A DNA stretch of 64,000 bases from Chloroflexota bacterium (GTDB taxonomy: Bacteria > Chloroflexota > Chloroflexia > Thermomicrobiales > UBA6265). The notes under the pieces were generated by a model that saw only the letters and a program-made list of their open reading frames with translations, did not search any database and was not told the origin of the DNA. A program made the translations under genes and the position numbers. Of this stretch, positions 50,599 to 63,380 are shown one piece after another. The stretch is from the NCBI GenBank assembly GCA_023389575.1, contig JAEWEG010000025.1, forward strand, positions 1 to 64,000. Direction: 5' to 3'. Numbering within the stretch: the first letter of the stretch is position 1; each line of letters opens with the position of its first letter.

Positions 50599-53500
50599 CT
50601 ACGCGGTCAGCCGCCAGTCCTCACGAACTGGGCCGACACCGGTGTTCGGGTACTTGGTGGGAATCGGGCCGGGCTTGCCTTTGGCGGAGGAATCGCTCGC
50701 GCAGTTGTAGACCTGCACGACCGTCTCCTCGCCCTCCATCACGTTGAGCCAGTTGCCGTCGTCCGAGAGCCCGTCGCTGGTCATGTGACACCACTCCCGA
50801 TCCCGCTCGTCCAGCCAGTACTCCCCGGCAGCCAGATCGTCCCAGGTGTATCGGCCCGCGCCGTCCGTCGTCCCGCTGTCCACGATCTCCCAGGCATCCC
50901 CGTTCCACCAGGCCAGGTCGAAGCCCTGGCCGCCTTCGTGGATTTCGCAGTCGACCTCGCTGACGTAGACCTGGGTGGCGCAGGTGTATTTGATCACGGT
51001 GAGGGAGCCGTCCGGATCGTGGGGCACGTTGTACCAGTGGCAGGTGATCGCCTCGTCGGCCCCGATCTCAATCGTCAGCTCCGCTCCCACCGCGAGCGGC
51101 GTTGGCCGCAGTTCGCCCATCATCTGGCCGTAGCAGTCCCAGACGAAGACGAGGCTGATGTCCTCCGGCACCTGCTCGGTGAGGGTGTAGGAGCCGGGCT
51201 CGAGGTCGGGGAAGACGACGCCGTGCGGAACACTGTCACCCGTGGTGGACTGAGACTGGTAGCCGTCCGGGCCGGTGATGGCGAAGGGGATGCCGTTGGG
51301 GCCGTCGGTGCAGTCGGTGGCGGGATCGGCGCCCCACGCGTCGGGATCGTAGCCCTCGGGACAGGTGTGCTTGTAGACCGTGATCTCCCCTTCCCCGCCG
51401 GGGATGTTGTACCAGTAACACAGGTACAAGGTGCCGGTGTAGCCGAACTCAGACGCGTGATACCCGTTCGTCGCGTCCACCCGTTTCGCCACCGCGTCGA
51501 GCGGCGCGCCACCGGTCGAAGACACCACGCCGCAGAACACCACCGGCTCACCGTAGCCTTCCGGAATGTACTCCTGCAGGCTGAACGCGCCCAGCGGCAC
51601 GCTGGTCCACGTCGCCTCACCCGAAGCATCCGTCGCCTTGGTCACCGACCCCATGCCGGCCGTCAGCTTGAACTCGACGCCCGCGTGCGGGTCTGCGCAC
51701 GTCGTCCCATACCAGCCCGCGTCCTGGTCGGTGGCTGTTCCCTCCGGGCAGGTGTGCTTGATCACCACCACCGTGTTCCCGCTGGAAACGATGTTGAACC
51801 AGTGGCAATGAACCTCCGCCTGGGGCTGGACCTCGTAGGCAATCGCGCCATCGGTCGCGGTGACCTGGGCCATCGGGATTTGCATGAACGGGACCTGATC
51901 CTTCGGCACGCTTTCGCAGAACACGATGGGCTCGCCATACCCGTCGGGAATCGTTTCCCGAATCGTGACCTCCGAAGGCGGCACGTTCTCGACGATCGCG
52001 ATGCCAATGCCGTTGGTCACCGCCGTTCGCGAAAAGCCATCCCCATTCGCCACCGTGAACGCCACCCCGCCCCGAACCTCGGTGCAGGCCTGCGTCAGCG
52101 TCTCCAGGTCAGGCGCCGAGACATCGGTTCCGTCCGGGCAGAAGTACTTGAAGTTCACCACGCGCCCGTTCTCGCCGGTTGTCTCTTCGAGCAGCACGTT
52201 GTACCACCGGCAATACAGGTCGGTGTTCGCCTCAAGTTGCCACGAGATCGACGCGTCGCCCTCGATCGTCATTTTCTGCTCCGGACCCGTTGGCACGGCC
52301 GCTCCCTGAACCCGGCAGTAGACGATCGGTTCGCCGTATCCGGTTGGCAACGTCTCGGTTACCGTCACCGGCCCGGCTGGAACCGCCGGGAAGTCCGCGT
52401 ACCGGAACAGGTTCGTGCTCGACGCGGTGTCGCTGAAGGTCCCACTGGTTACGCTGAACTCGATCGTCCCGATGTCATCGCCGCATTGCAGTTCCAACTG
52501 TTGCGAGGTCATCGCGTGTACGTCCAGCCCTGGTGGACAGGCTTGTTTCCACACATGCACCGAACCCATGCCGCCCATGACGTTGTACCAGTCGCAGTAC
52601 AGCACCTGGCCACCGGAGAGGCTCTCCACCAGCCCGGGACCGTACCCTACCTGCCGCAACGCCACCGGAGCCACGACCGACCCATCCTCGAACTCGATCC
52701 GGCACGAAACCACCGGCAGGCCATATCCGTCCGGCAGCTTCTCGGTAATGCGCAACGTCCCGGAGGGCACATCGGTGAAGCTCGCCGGGGCCGCGCCAGT
52801 CGCCGGTTTCGTTTCCAGGTACAGCGCTCCATCCTCCACCGTGAAGTCCACCGAGCCCGGATCGCCCGTGCATGTCGAGGCCAGGGTCGCCACGTCGGCC
52901 GTGTACGGATCGAACCCGTCCGGGCACACCCGCTTCGCGATGTGCACGTCCACGAACCCTGCGATCACGTTGTACCAGTCGCAATACACCACGTGTCCCG
53001 GCTTCAGTTCGAAGTTGATCTGACGATCCCCGAACACGTTGTGCAACGCTGGCGGCGACACCACCGTCGCGTCCTCCAGGCTCACCTGGCAGTACACGAT
53101 CGGCGTCCCCCAGCCGTCCAGGTTGTCTTCGACCACCGCCACGTACCCGCTCGGCACCCCGGCGAACGACGCCAGCACCAGCGGGGTCTTCGACGCCGGC
53201 TGCGTTTCCTGGTGAATGTCGGATACCACCGTAAAGTTCCGCGTTCCCGGGTCATCGGTGCACTGCTGGCCAAGCTGTTCGTAGGTCAGCGTGTAGGAGG
53301 GAACGAGGATGCCGCAGGCATGCGAGTTGATGATCACACGCCCCTCGCCGCCGACCACGAAGAACCAGTCGCAGCGGATCTGTTCCCCATCGGCCAGGTC
53401 CTGGGTCAGGAAGGCCCCCATTTTCAGAGGATCGGTCCGGCCCGACGTCCCCGCCGGATCGTAACAATCCCAGACGAACGTTTCGGTCACGCCGTTCCTG

Positions 53501-55332
53501 ACGCCCGCCGATATCGAATACTCGCCGGCTGGGAGCATGTCGACCGTGCCGTATCCTGGCCCCGCCCATCCGGTTTCGATCGCCCACGCGGCATGGTCGT
53601 CGACGTTATCGTCCACATCGAAGCCGATGCCATCGAGCGGGGAGCACGTCCCCTCGGGGCTGGCGTCCACCGTTGTCACATCGAAGCCCGCCGGGCAGAC
53701 GAAGGCGAATATCGTCAGGCTGCCCGTGCCCACCAGCGCGGCGATCGCCGCCGGCGAGGCTTCGGGCCCGAGCGATCGCACCGAGACCGGCGATCCCTCC
53801 GGCGCGACAGACTGCACCGTGGCTCCCGGCGCCAGGATATTGAACCAGCGGCATGTCCTGAGCACGCCCTGGGCCAGGCCAACGGTCTCCGTGCCACTGT
53901 TGAAGTGGGGTATCTCGCCCACGCCACCGCCACTACCGCACCCAAAAGTGAAGCTGCCCGCCACGTCGCCCGGGACATCCTGGATCACGGTGTAGTCACC
54001 AGCCGGAATCCCGCCGAATGTCACCGCGTTCGGAATCGAGTCCCCGGTCATCGTCATCAGGTCCACCGTGTTCGGGTCGGTGTCGATCAGCGTGAAGTTC
54101 ACCCCGTTCGGGCCGGGGGTGCAATCGGTGGTGGGGTTGGCCCCTTCCACGGACGGATCGTAGCCAACCGGACAGGTTGCAAGCTGCACGGTCAGCGTCG
54201 ATGGCTGGCCGGTCGGCGCCGTCGGCGCGATGGTCGCAAGCGGCGGCTCGTTGCCGTCCGGCTGGGCGAGCTCCGACTCCATGATGTTGAACCAGCTGCA
54301 ATGGAACCGCTGGCCATGGACCAGCGTCAGCCCGGTCGTCCGGAAACTCCCCACGCCCACCTCGCTGAACGGCGCGATCTCGGCGCCCTCCAGCGTCGTC
54401 ACCTGGCAGAACACCCGCGCCTTGTCGAACCCCGAGGGGTCGTCCAGCCAGATCTCGATCGGCCCGGTCTTGATGGCGTCGAAGAACACATCGTTGAACT
54501 CTCCCCCGCTCACGCCCATCCGTGAGAGGCCTGGGCCGTGCCCCACGAAGAACTGCCTCGCCCCGGCGGGCTCGGTGCACACGGCGATGAGGTCGTTCAT
54601 CGAAGGCTCGGGGAACAGCCCGGCGGTTGCCGGGCAGGCCATGTTCACCACATACACAACGCCAATCCCGCGGTCCACCTGGTACCAGTCGCAATGGACA
54701 TCGCCAGCCACTCGACCAATCTTCCAGTACCCACCGCTGGCATTGCCCGGGCCGATCTGGTCCACCATCGCGCCATTGGCGTCGTAGAGGAAACAGTTGG
54801 CGATCGGCTTGTCGTACCCGGGCTGGATGCGCTCGCCAATCGCGAGATTGGAACCGACTTCCACCGTCACCTGGTTCCCCGATGCCGGGGGAACCTCGAA
54901 GTCGCTCTCGAAGATGAAATTGGCGTATCCCGGGCCGGTGCACTGGTCGAGCACCATCTGGATGTTGCTGGAGAAGTACGGGTCGAACTCGGGATGGTCG
55001 CAGCGGTACACGGTGATGGTGAGCGTGTTCGTCTCCGCCACTGCTGCTTCGGTGACTGGCTCCGTCGCCACCGCCTCAACGGTTTCCACAGGGATGTCCG
55101 TAGGCTCGGCCCGCTCCTCGGTGGCGACGACCTCGGTCACGACCGGTTCCGTGGGCTCGACAGGGTCTTCCGGCTGCTCGGCCACCTGCTCGTCCGGCAA
55201 CTCGGCCACCGGGTCCTGCCTGGTGCCCTGGGCGGTCGCCACCTGGCTCACCAGCGGCGAAAACACCAGCAACAACGTCACGATCAGGAACAGCATCCGG
55301 GACGCCCGGGGGTGAGAAGTACGTCGTCGCAT
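50599..55332 (-). CDS. Giant secreted repeat protein 2 (paralogue)
   Basis: A 1577-aa exported protein starting at ATG 55332 with GGAGG upstream. Sec signal (MLFLIVTLLLVFSPL), an acidic Pro/Val/Glu/Thr linker (~28-95), then ~11-12 cysteine-paired beta domains with CPxGxD at the head, GYGEPIVFC-type middle strands and CxWYNV at the tail. Repeats of the type DVHIAKRVCPDGFD join the domains. The last ~340 residues are strongly like those of the 44661 protein, including the aromatic WWNGDAWE block, WCHMTS..LSDDGNWLNV and the tail PTKYPNTGVGPVREDWRLTA. No membrane helix follows. Function unknown; adhesion, matrix or S-layer-associated roles are plausible. Confidence 0.8.
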   Translation of the reverse strand: MRRRTSHPRASRMLFLIVTLLLVFSPLVSQVATAQGTRQDPVAELPDEQVAEQPEDPVEPTEPVVTEVVATEERAEPTDIPVETVEAVATEPVTEAAVAETNTLTITVYRCDHPEFDPYFSSNIQMVLDQCTGPGYANFIFESDFEVPPASGNQVTVEVGSNLAIGERIQPGYDKPIANCFLYDANGAMVDQIGPGNASGGYWKIGRVAGDVHCDWYQVDRGIGVVYVVNMACPATAGLFPEPSMNDLIAVCTEPAGARQFFVGHGPGLSRMGVSGGEFNDVFFDAIKTGPIEIWLDDPSGFDKARVFCQVTTLEGAEIAPFSEVGVGSFRTTGLTLVHGQRFHCSWFNIMESELAQPDGNEPPLATIAPTAPTGQPSTLTVQLATCPVGYDPSVEGANPTTDCTPGPNGVNFTLIDTDPNTVDLMTMTGDSIPNAVTFGGIPAGDYTVIQDVPGDVAGSFTFGCGSGGGVGEIPHFNSGTETVGLAQGVLRTCRWFNILAPGATVQSVAPEGSPVSVRSLGPEASPAAIAALVGTGSLTIFAFVCPAGFDVTTVDASPEGTCSPLDGIGFDVDDNVDDHAAWAIETGWAGPGYGTVDMLPAGEYSISAGVRNGVTETFVWDCYDPAGTSGRTDPLKMGAFLTQDLADGEQIRCDWFFVVGGEGRVIINSHACGILVPSYTLTYEQLGQQCTDDPGTRNFTVVSDIHQETQPASKTPLVLASFAGVPSGYVAVVEDNLDGWGTPIVYCQVSLEDATVVSPPALHNVFGDRQINFELKPGHVVYCDWYNVIAGFVDVHIAKRVCPDGFDPYTADVATLASTCTGDPGSVDFTVEDGALYLETKPATGAAPASFTDVPSGTLRITEKLPDGYGLPVVSCRIEFEDGSVVAPVALRQVGYGPGLVESLSGGQVLYCDWYNVMGGMGSVHVWKQACPPGLDVHAMTSQQLELQCGDDIGTIEFSVTSGTFSDTASSTNLFRYADFPAVPAGPVTVTETLPTGYGEPIVYCRVQGAAVPTGPEQKMTIEGDASISWQLEANTDLYCRWYNVLLEETTGENGRVVNFKYFCPDGTDVSAPDLETLTQACTEVRGGVAFTVANGDGFSRTAVTNGIGIAIVENVPPSEVTIRETIPDGYGEPIVFCESVPKDQVPFMQIPMAQVTATDGAIAYEVQPQAEVHCHWFNIVSSGNTVVVIKHTCPEGTATDQDAGWYGTTCADPHAGVEFKLTAGMGSVTKATDASGEATWTSVPLGAFSLQEYIPEGYGEPVVFCGVVSSTGGAPLDAVAKRVDATNGYHASEFGYTGTLYLCYWYNIPGGEGEITVYKHTCPEGYDPDAWGADPATDCTDGPNGIPFAITGPDGYQSQSTTGDSVPHGVVFPDLEPGSYTLTEQVPEDISLVFVWDCYGQMMGELRPTPLAVGAELTIEIGADEAITCHWYNVPHDPDGSLTVIKYTCATQVYVSEVDCEIHEGGQGFDLAWWNGDAWEIVDSGTTDGAGRYTWDDLAAGEYWLDERDREWCHMTSDGLSDDGNWLNVMEGEETVVQVYNCASDSSAKGKPGPIPTKYPNTGVGPVREDWRLTA

Positions 55333-55426
55333 GGGAAGCCTCCTCGAAATCACCGCCGGCACCCCGGCCACATCATGGACCACCGCCATTGCATCATTCT
55401 GTTCCCGGAAACGCCCCGTTCCATCC

Positions 55427-55486
55427 GTGAATTTACCGAGATTTCACCCCTTCAGCGTGTCCTGGCCTTCCAATCACGTACGTGAT
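55427..55486 (-). promoter_or_regulatory. Shared upstream element of giant gene 2
   Basis: ATCACGTACGTGAT (55473-55486) is a perfect 14-bp palindrome; on the minus strand it is followed after 26 bases by TGAAATCTCGGTAAATTCAC (55446-55427). The same two blocks precede giant gene 1. The rest of the 374-bp gap up to 55706 holds nothing coding. Confidence 0.6.
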
Positions 55487-55706
55487 GGACTGTCCTCGCT
55501 CACGTCTGTCCCCTTCCCCCAGCCACGCTGGGGAAACCCACACGCCAACTGATTGAGCGAAGCGGAGGCTCTCGCATGAGATGGTTCGCAATGCGGAATG
55601 CCATACACCGGCACGCTCGTGGATGGTGACGTTTGCGTGGATGCCGGTTAGACATTCCCTACTGGTGGTCCTACGGCGCGATACCTGTTGACATTGTTGA
55701 TCGCGC

Positions 55707-56879
55707 TCACGTCTCCCTCCAGGCGAACGGCTCGAACCACGAATCCGGAACCTCCAGCCCAAATCCCGGCCCGTCACCCGGCACGAGGTATCCATCCTTC
55801 GGAACCGCCTGTCCCGGCAACCCCCACGCCTCGTCCAGCGGCACCCCGGGCGGGTTCCTCGGAAGGAACTCGATCCACGGCACGGCCGTCGAGCTCCACG
55901 AGAAGTGCTGCCCAAACACTGAGTTGCCGCCGCCATGGATCGTCACGCCGATGTTCGCCGCCCCGGCCGCCGCGGCGATCTTCTGGCAGGTCGTTAAGCC
56001 GCCGACCCAGTTGATGTCCGGCTGCACGATATCCGCCACCCGGTTGGCGATCGCCCACTGGAACAGATACGCCGTGTACCAGTGCTCGCCCGTCGCCAGC
56101 GCCTGCCACGGCAGCCGTTTCCTGACCTCCAGGTGCGCGTCGTGGTCGTCTGGGAGCAGGTATTCCTCGATCCAGCGCAGCCGATACGGGCGCAGCACCT
56201 CCGCCAGTCGCACCGTGTACTCGACATCGAACGCCATCCAGCAGTCCAGCATCAGCTCGCACTCGTCGCCAATGCGCTCCCGCGTCGAGGCCACCAGTTC
56301 CTCAATCTTCCTCAACCCGTCCAGGCCATCGACCGGTCCATACGGGCAAGCCAGCTTGAAAGCCCGGAACCCAAGCTCCTGATACCAGTCGATGTCGTTG
56401 CCGGTGGCGTAGCAGAACATCCTGTCGCTCACCGGCCCACCCGCCAGCTCGTAGACCGGCTTGCCGAGCACCTTCCCCCGCGCGTCCCACAGCGCCAGGT
56501 CGATCGCGCTGATCGCGTATGATGCCAGCCCCGCCGCCCCGAACGGCGACGCCAGCCGGAACAGCTTGTCCGCCAGCCGTTCCTGGGCAAACGCGTCGTC
56601 GCCCACCAGTTGGGGCCCGAAGTAGTCGCCGATCAGTGGCGCGGTCACCGGTCCGTAGGCCGTCTGCCCGTAGCCAATCGTGCCGTCCTCCAGCGTCACC
56701 TTCGCCCAGGCATCGGGCCATTTCGGATACCACAGCCCCCGGTTGGCCTTCAATTCGGGAAACCGCGCCATCGGCGTCGCGATCTCGGTTCCCTGAGTCC
56801 AGTGCGGCCGCCACGGCCTGGTCGTCACCTCCCGCTTTGGCTGGTTCAGCCGCATCGCCTCAACGCTGGCAATCTTCAT
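55707..56879 (-). CDS. rhmD: L-rhamnonate dehydratase
   Basis: A 390-aa enolase-superfamily dehydratase that removes water from L-rhamnonate to give 2-keto-3-deoxy-L-rhamnonate. The family-specific block FKLACPYGPVDG (~residues 180-191), the metal ligands in MLDCWMAFD, RWIEEYLLPDD and ATGEHWYT, and the catalytic histidine in VTIHGGGN all match. Length is typical. No other rhamnonate-pathway gene is adjacent, so the later steps must be encoded elsewhere. The L-lyxonate/L-mannonate activity of this family is also possible. Confidence 0.85.
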   Translation of the reverse strand: MKIASVEAMRLNQPKREVTTRPWRPHWTQGTEIATPMARFPELKANRGLWYPKWPDAWAKVTLEDGTIGYGQTAYGPVTAPLIGDYFGPQLVGDDAFAQERLADKLFRLASPFGAAGLASYAISAIDLALWDARGKVLGKPVYELAGGPVSDRMFCYATGNDIDWYQELGFRAFKLACPYGPVDGLDGLRKIEELVASTRERIGDECELMLDCWMAFDVEYTVRLAEVLRPYRLRWIEEYLLPDDHDAHLEVRKRLPWQALATGEHWYTAYLFQWAIANRVADIVQPDINWVGGLTTCQKIAAAAGAANIGVTIHGGGNSVFGQHFSWSSTAVPWIEFLPRNPPGVPLDEAWGLPGQAVPKDGYLVPGDGPGFGLEVPDSWFEPFAWRET

Positions 56880-56985
56880 CGTCCGCCTCCACGCCGGTCG
56901 CTCGTTTCATCGATGCATCCATCATCCACGACAGGAAGCAGGGCGCCACCCCTGGAAGCGGCTGCTTCCAGGGGCGAATCCCGCG

Positions 56986-57597
56986 CTATCCCACCTTTAC
57001 CGCGCGCACCTCGAACGCCTCCCGCCGCCGGCCGTACCCCAGCCGCTTCGCCCAACTGCTGGGAAACCGCCGCATGTCTTCCTGACCCAGCGGCCCACCA
57101 GTCACGCGCGTCCCGGACAACCGCCGGAGGACCCGCGCCACGTCCTCCCAGGCCGTGTCCGGGTCGAGCCCGGTCCCCTCCAGCGCCGATGCGTTCAGCC
57201 GCACGTCCAGCCGACCACCCGGCGCCAGCAACCGCTCCAGCCGCGAAAGCAGCGCCTCGTCGCCTTCCACCAGCCCGCGCAGCAGGCTTCCGTACGGGAA
57301 GTTGATGCTCACCGAGGTGGCCGGCGGCACATCCTCCGCCGGCCAGGCCAGCGCGTCGTCCGCCACGAACCGCAGGTTGGTGGGCCAACGCTTGCGCGGC
57401 GCGCACACGTGGTCGAGACAGGTGTCCAGCGCGATCACGCCCACCTCCGGCCGCTCTCGCGCCAGGTGCAGGGCGAACTTGCCGTCACCCGTCCCGAGGT
57501 CCACGTGCCGCTCGCCAAACCGGCCGGCCCATGCTCGAATCTCGTCGTCATCGCGTGAAGTTCCGTTCGTAACCGTCGCCAAAACACGGCGTGCCAT
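56986..57597 (-). CDS. 16S rRNA (adenine-1408-N1) methyltransferase homologue, NpmA/KamB-like
   Basis: A 203-aa SAM-dependent methyltransferase. ATG 57597 has GGGAAAGG upstream. HVDLGTGDGK (31-40) is the SAM loop; FPYGSLLRGL (100-109) and SSWAKRLGYGRRREAFEV (180-197) match the 16S rRNA A1408 enzyme family strikingly. In NpmA two tryptophans grip the flipped base: the second is kept (W182), the first is tyrosine here (Y102). Family members modify the ribosomal A-site; known ones protect producers from aminoglycosides. In this genome it may be a housekeeping or self-protection variant. Confidence 0.8.
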   Translation of the reverse strand: MARRVLATVTNGTSRDDDEIRAWAGRFGERHVDLGTGDGKFALHLARERPEVGVIALDTCLDHVCAPRKRWPTNLRFVADDALAWPAEDVPPATSVSINFPYGSLLRGLVEGDEALLSRLERLLAPGGRLDVRLNASALEGTGLDPDTAWEDVARVLRRLSGTRVTGGPLGQEDMRRFPSSWAKRLGYGRRREAFEVRAVKVG

Positions 57598-57896
57598 ATC
57601 CGTTGCCTTTCCCAAAACGCGAAATGCCATTCGTGGGAAAGGCACGGGGAGGACCACGCGCCGCGTTCTTCGGTTGTATGTGGGAGGCAGGTCAGTACCC
57701 GTCGAGCACGGTCGGCGAGGCGTGAAGCCGCCACGAGATCGCGCCGAGCGCACGCCAGAACGCCGCTCGCGAAGATCGCGACGGCTGGTCTACCGTTCCA
57801 TGGAGTTGGGTATGTTGAATGGACCGCGCTGGCGCGCGATCAGCCGGGGATTAGTTGGGAGGCCGGTTCAATGAAGCCATGGTCGATCGTTTCCAG

Positions 57897-57913
57897 GCGC
57901 GTGTTACACGCGC
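57897..57913. promoter_or_regulatory. 17-bp perfect palindrome in divergent gap
   Basis: GCGCGTGT T ACACGCGC, centred 160 bases before the VOC gene and 308 bases from the methyltransferase start. A likely regulator site. The rest of 57598-58064 shows no gene; a weak ribosome site GAAAGG precedes the VOC start. Confidence 0.4.
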
Positions 57914-58064
57914 GATCATCGTCGCCGGAACACCCGTTCCGGAGCTACAGTGCTCCCATCATAGCAAAGTCGATTTTCCGGAATCCCCGCTCGGAATCGC
58001 TCCCCATACGCCACAATACGCGGAGCATTCCGCCGTCCCTCGCCGCTTCGAAAGGCCCTGCCCA

Positions 58065-58442
58065 ATGAACGTCTTCCAGGTCGCCCAGCGCGCCACCGAT
58101 CTCGACCGCGCCGCCGCCTTCTACGAAACCCTGCTCGGAACCCCGCCCACTGGCCGCTTCGACCCGCCCGGTCTGCTCTTTTTCCAGGCCGGAACCACCC
58201 GGCTACTCCTGGAAGAGAACGCGGCCAGCGCCCTCATCTACCTCCAGGTCGAGAACCTCCCGGCCACCGTCGAGCACCTGCGCGAACTCGGAACCACCAT
58301 CGAGTCCGAGCCGCACGTCATCTTCACCCACACCGACGATGCCCTCGGGCCTGCCGGCATGGCCGAATGGCACGCCTTCATCCGCGACTCCGAGGGCAAT
58401 CTTGTGGGCCTCATCGGGCTCGAACCCGCCGAACAGGGTTAG
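58065..58442 (+). CDS. VOC (glyoxalase/bleomycin-resistance fold) protein
   Basis: A 125-aa protein made of two beta-alpha-beta-beta-beta units. FQVAQRATDLDRAAAFYETLLG is the usual start and WHAFIRDSEGNLVGLIG the usual end, where the Glu of SEGN sits at a metal-ligand position. The other expected ligand positions are not clear, so metal binding is uncertain. Its stop overlaps the convergent treZ stop by four bases. Function unknown. Confidence 0.8.
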   Translation: MNVFQVAQRATDLDRAAAFYETLLGTPPTGRFDPPGLLFFQAGTTRLLLEENAASALIYLQVENLPATVEHLRELGTTIESEPHVIFTHTDDALGPAGMAEWHAFIRDSEGNLVGLIGLEPAEQG

Positions 58443-60280
58443 GCGCCCAGGGCCAGCACCACCGCCGCGCGGGCCGGAACCACCACCTCCCGGCCCGAGG
58501 CGCGCACATCCTCGCCGGTGCCGTCGAACCGGCGATCCGCCGTGCTCAACACCACGCTCCACGCACCTTCCGGCACCCCCTCCAGAGCGCCGAGGTCGAC
58601 CGTGGCTTCCGCCCCGAAGTTCGCCAGCAGCAGGCGATGTCCATCGTCCGTCCAGCGGTGCACCGCCACCTGCTGGGCGGTCAGCGCCTGTGCGCGCGTC
58701 CGGCTCCTGTCGTTGTGGCTCAACACCGCGTCGGACCGCCGCATCGCCAGCAGTTCGCGATGCAGGCGATGGATGCCCACGTTCGACTCGCGCTCCTCCA
58801 GCTTCAGCTTTGACGCCAGGAAGGTCGATTCCGCCTGCGGGTCCGGAATCGTCTCCCGCAAATGCTCGTCGTCGAACACACCGAAGCCCTTGAACTCCGC
58901 CCGCCGGCCCTCGGTGACCAGCTTGCCCAGCTCCTCGGGATGATCGGTGAAGTACAGGAACGGCGTCGAGGCCGCGAACTCCTGCCCCATGAACAGCAAC
59001 GGCGTTTCCGGCGAGAACAGCAGCAGCGCCGAGGCCACCGCGTACCGCCCGGCCTGCACCTCGTGATGCAACCTGTCACCAAAGGGCCGGTTCCCTACCT
59101 GATCGTGGTTCTGGATGCAGAACACGAACGCCTGCGCCGGATCGAACTCCTCCACCGCCGGAACGCCCTTCTGCTCCGTCACCGGGCTGAAACCGTCGGC
59201 GATCGCCATCGCCATACTCGCCGTGGAGCCGCTGTAGGCGGCGTAATAGTTCTCGTGCGCGTTTGTCAGCAGCACGCGCACTTCATGATGGAAGTCGTCG
59301 GCCCACACGCCATCGGTGCCGTCGCCATCCCGCTCGGCTGGCCGCGCCCGGGTGATGTCGTGCCGTCCATCCTCCGCGTGGATGATGATCCGCCGCGAAC
59401 CCGCCGCGTCCCGCGCCGCCTCCGAGAGTTCCCGCACGATATGCACGTCGCTGTCGTCCACCATCGCGTGCGTCGCGTCCAGGCGCAGCCCGTCCAGGTG
59501 GTACTCGGCGATCCAGTGCCGCGCGTTGTCGATCGCGTACTGCCGCACCCGTTTGCTGTGCGGGCCATCCCAGTTCAGCCCGGCGCCCCAGCCTGTCTCG
59601 TGCCGGTCGCTGAAGTACGCCTGGGCATACGCCCCCTGATACGCGCCTTCAGGGCCGAAGTGGTTGTAGACCACGTCCAGCATCACTCCAAGCCCGAGCC
59701 CATGCGCCGTGTCCACCAGCCGACGAAGGTCGTCCGGAGTTCCGTAGGCGTTCGATGGCGCGAACAGGTCGACGCCGTCGTAGCCCCAGTTGCGAGCACC
59801 CGGCGTCTGCGCCACCGGCATCAGCTCGATTACCGTCACGCCCAGGTCGGCCAGCAGGGGCAACTGGTCGGTCAGCGCCGCGAAGGTGCCTTCGGGCGTC
59901 ATCGTGCCAACGTGCAACTCGTAGACCACCACGTGATCCGGATCGGGCCCCGGCCACGCTTCGTCGGTCCAGGCGAACGCCCCCGGGTCCACCACCTCCG
60001 ATGGCCCGTGCACGCCCTCCGGCTGGTACCGCGAGTAGGGATCGGGAAACGCCGGCCCACCATCGAGGCGGAACGCGTACCGCGCCCCGGCCCCGATCCC
60101 GGCCACCTCCACCTCGTAACAGCCGTCACCCACCGGCTCCATCGGCACCTGCTCCGTACCGGCCGGGCGGTGGAGTTCCAGCGTGACGCCCTCCTTCGCG
60201 TTAGGCGCCCACACCGCGAACCGCGTTCCATCGCCGGTCAGGCTCGCCCCAAAGGCGGGGACGGGATACTCGCTTGTCAT
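58439..60280 (-). CDS. treZ: Malto-oligosyltrehalose trehalohydrolase
   Basis: A 613-aa GH13 enzyme that cuts trehalose from the end of maltooligosyl-trehalose. N-terminal beta domain (FGASLTGDGTRFAVWAPNA), then the barrel with VMLDVVYNHFGPEG, the nucleophile Asp in DGLRLDATHA (~residue 275), the acid Glu in IIHAEDGRHD and the transition-state Asp in CIQNHDQVGNR. Length fits known TreZ. It starts 21 bases after the treY stop, forming a treY-treZ operon that makes trehalose from glycogen or maltodextrin. No treX debranching gene is in view. Confidence 0.92.
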   Translation of the reverse strand: MTSEYPVPAFGASLTGDGTRFAVWAPNAKEGVTLELHRPAGTEQVPMEPVGDGCYEVEVAGIGAGARYAFRLDGGPAFPDPYSRYQPEGVHGPSEVVDPGAFAWTDEAWPGPDPDHVVVYELHVGTMTPEGTFAALTDQLPLLADLGVTVIELMPVAQTPGARNWGYDGVDLFAPSNAYGTPDDLRRLVDTAHGLGLGVMLDVVYNHFGPEGAYQGAYAQAYFSDRHETGWGAGLNWDGPHSKRVRQYAIDNARHWIAEYHLDGLRLDATHAMVDDSDVHIVRELSEAARDAAGSRRIIIHAEDGRHDITRARPAERDGDGTDGVWADDFHHEVRVLLTNAHENYYAAYSGSTASMAMAIADGFSPVTEQKGVPAVEEFDPAQAFVFCIQNHDQVGNRPFGDRLHHEVQAGRYAVASALLLFSPETPLLFMGQEFAASTPFLYFTDHPEELGKLVTEGRRAEFKGFGVFDDEHLRETIPDPQAESTFLASKLKLEERESNVGIHRLHRELLAMRRSDAVLSHNDRSRTRAQALTAQQVAVHRWTDDGHRLLLANFGAEATVDLGALEGVPEGAWSVVLSTADRRFDGTGEDVRASGREVVVPARAAVVLALGA

Positions 60281-60301
60281 GAGACTGGGTCCCTTCAGAA
60301 G

Positions 60302-63304
<3,003 letters not shown>

Positions 63305-63360
63305 GTGGATGACTCCAGATAGTGCGACAACGGACCCAGTACGACCTGGAGAGATGCCAA

Positions 63361-63380
63361 GAGCCTCCGCTGGGAGGCTC
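63361..63380 (-). promoter_or_regulatory. Hairpin in treY upstream region
   Basis: GAGCCTCC (63361-63368) and GGAGGCTC (63373-63380) form a perfect 8-bp stem with a 4-base loop, 57 bases before the treY start. If transcribed it could be a leader element; it could also be an older terminator. The rest of 63305-63855 has no supportable gene and resembles the short dispersed intergenic sequences common in this kind of genome. Confidence 0.4.

Noticed and set aside
50389..54525. A 1378-codon plus-strand open frame
   Set aside because: It is antisense to giant gene 2 and rich in Arg, His, Pro and Gly with no ribosome site or domain; the minus frame has a signal peptide, regular domains and a paralogue.
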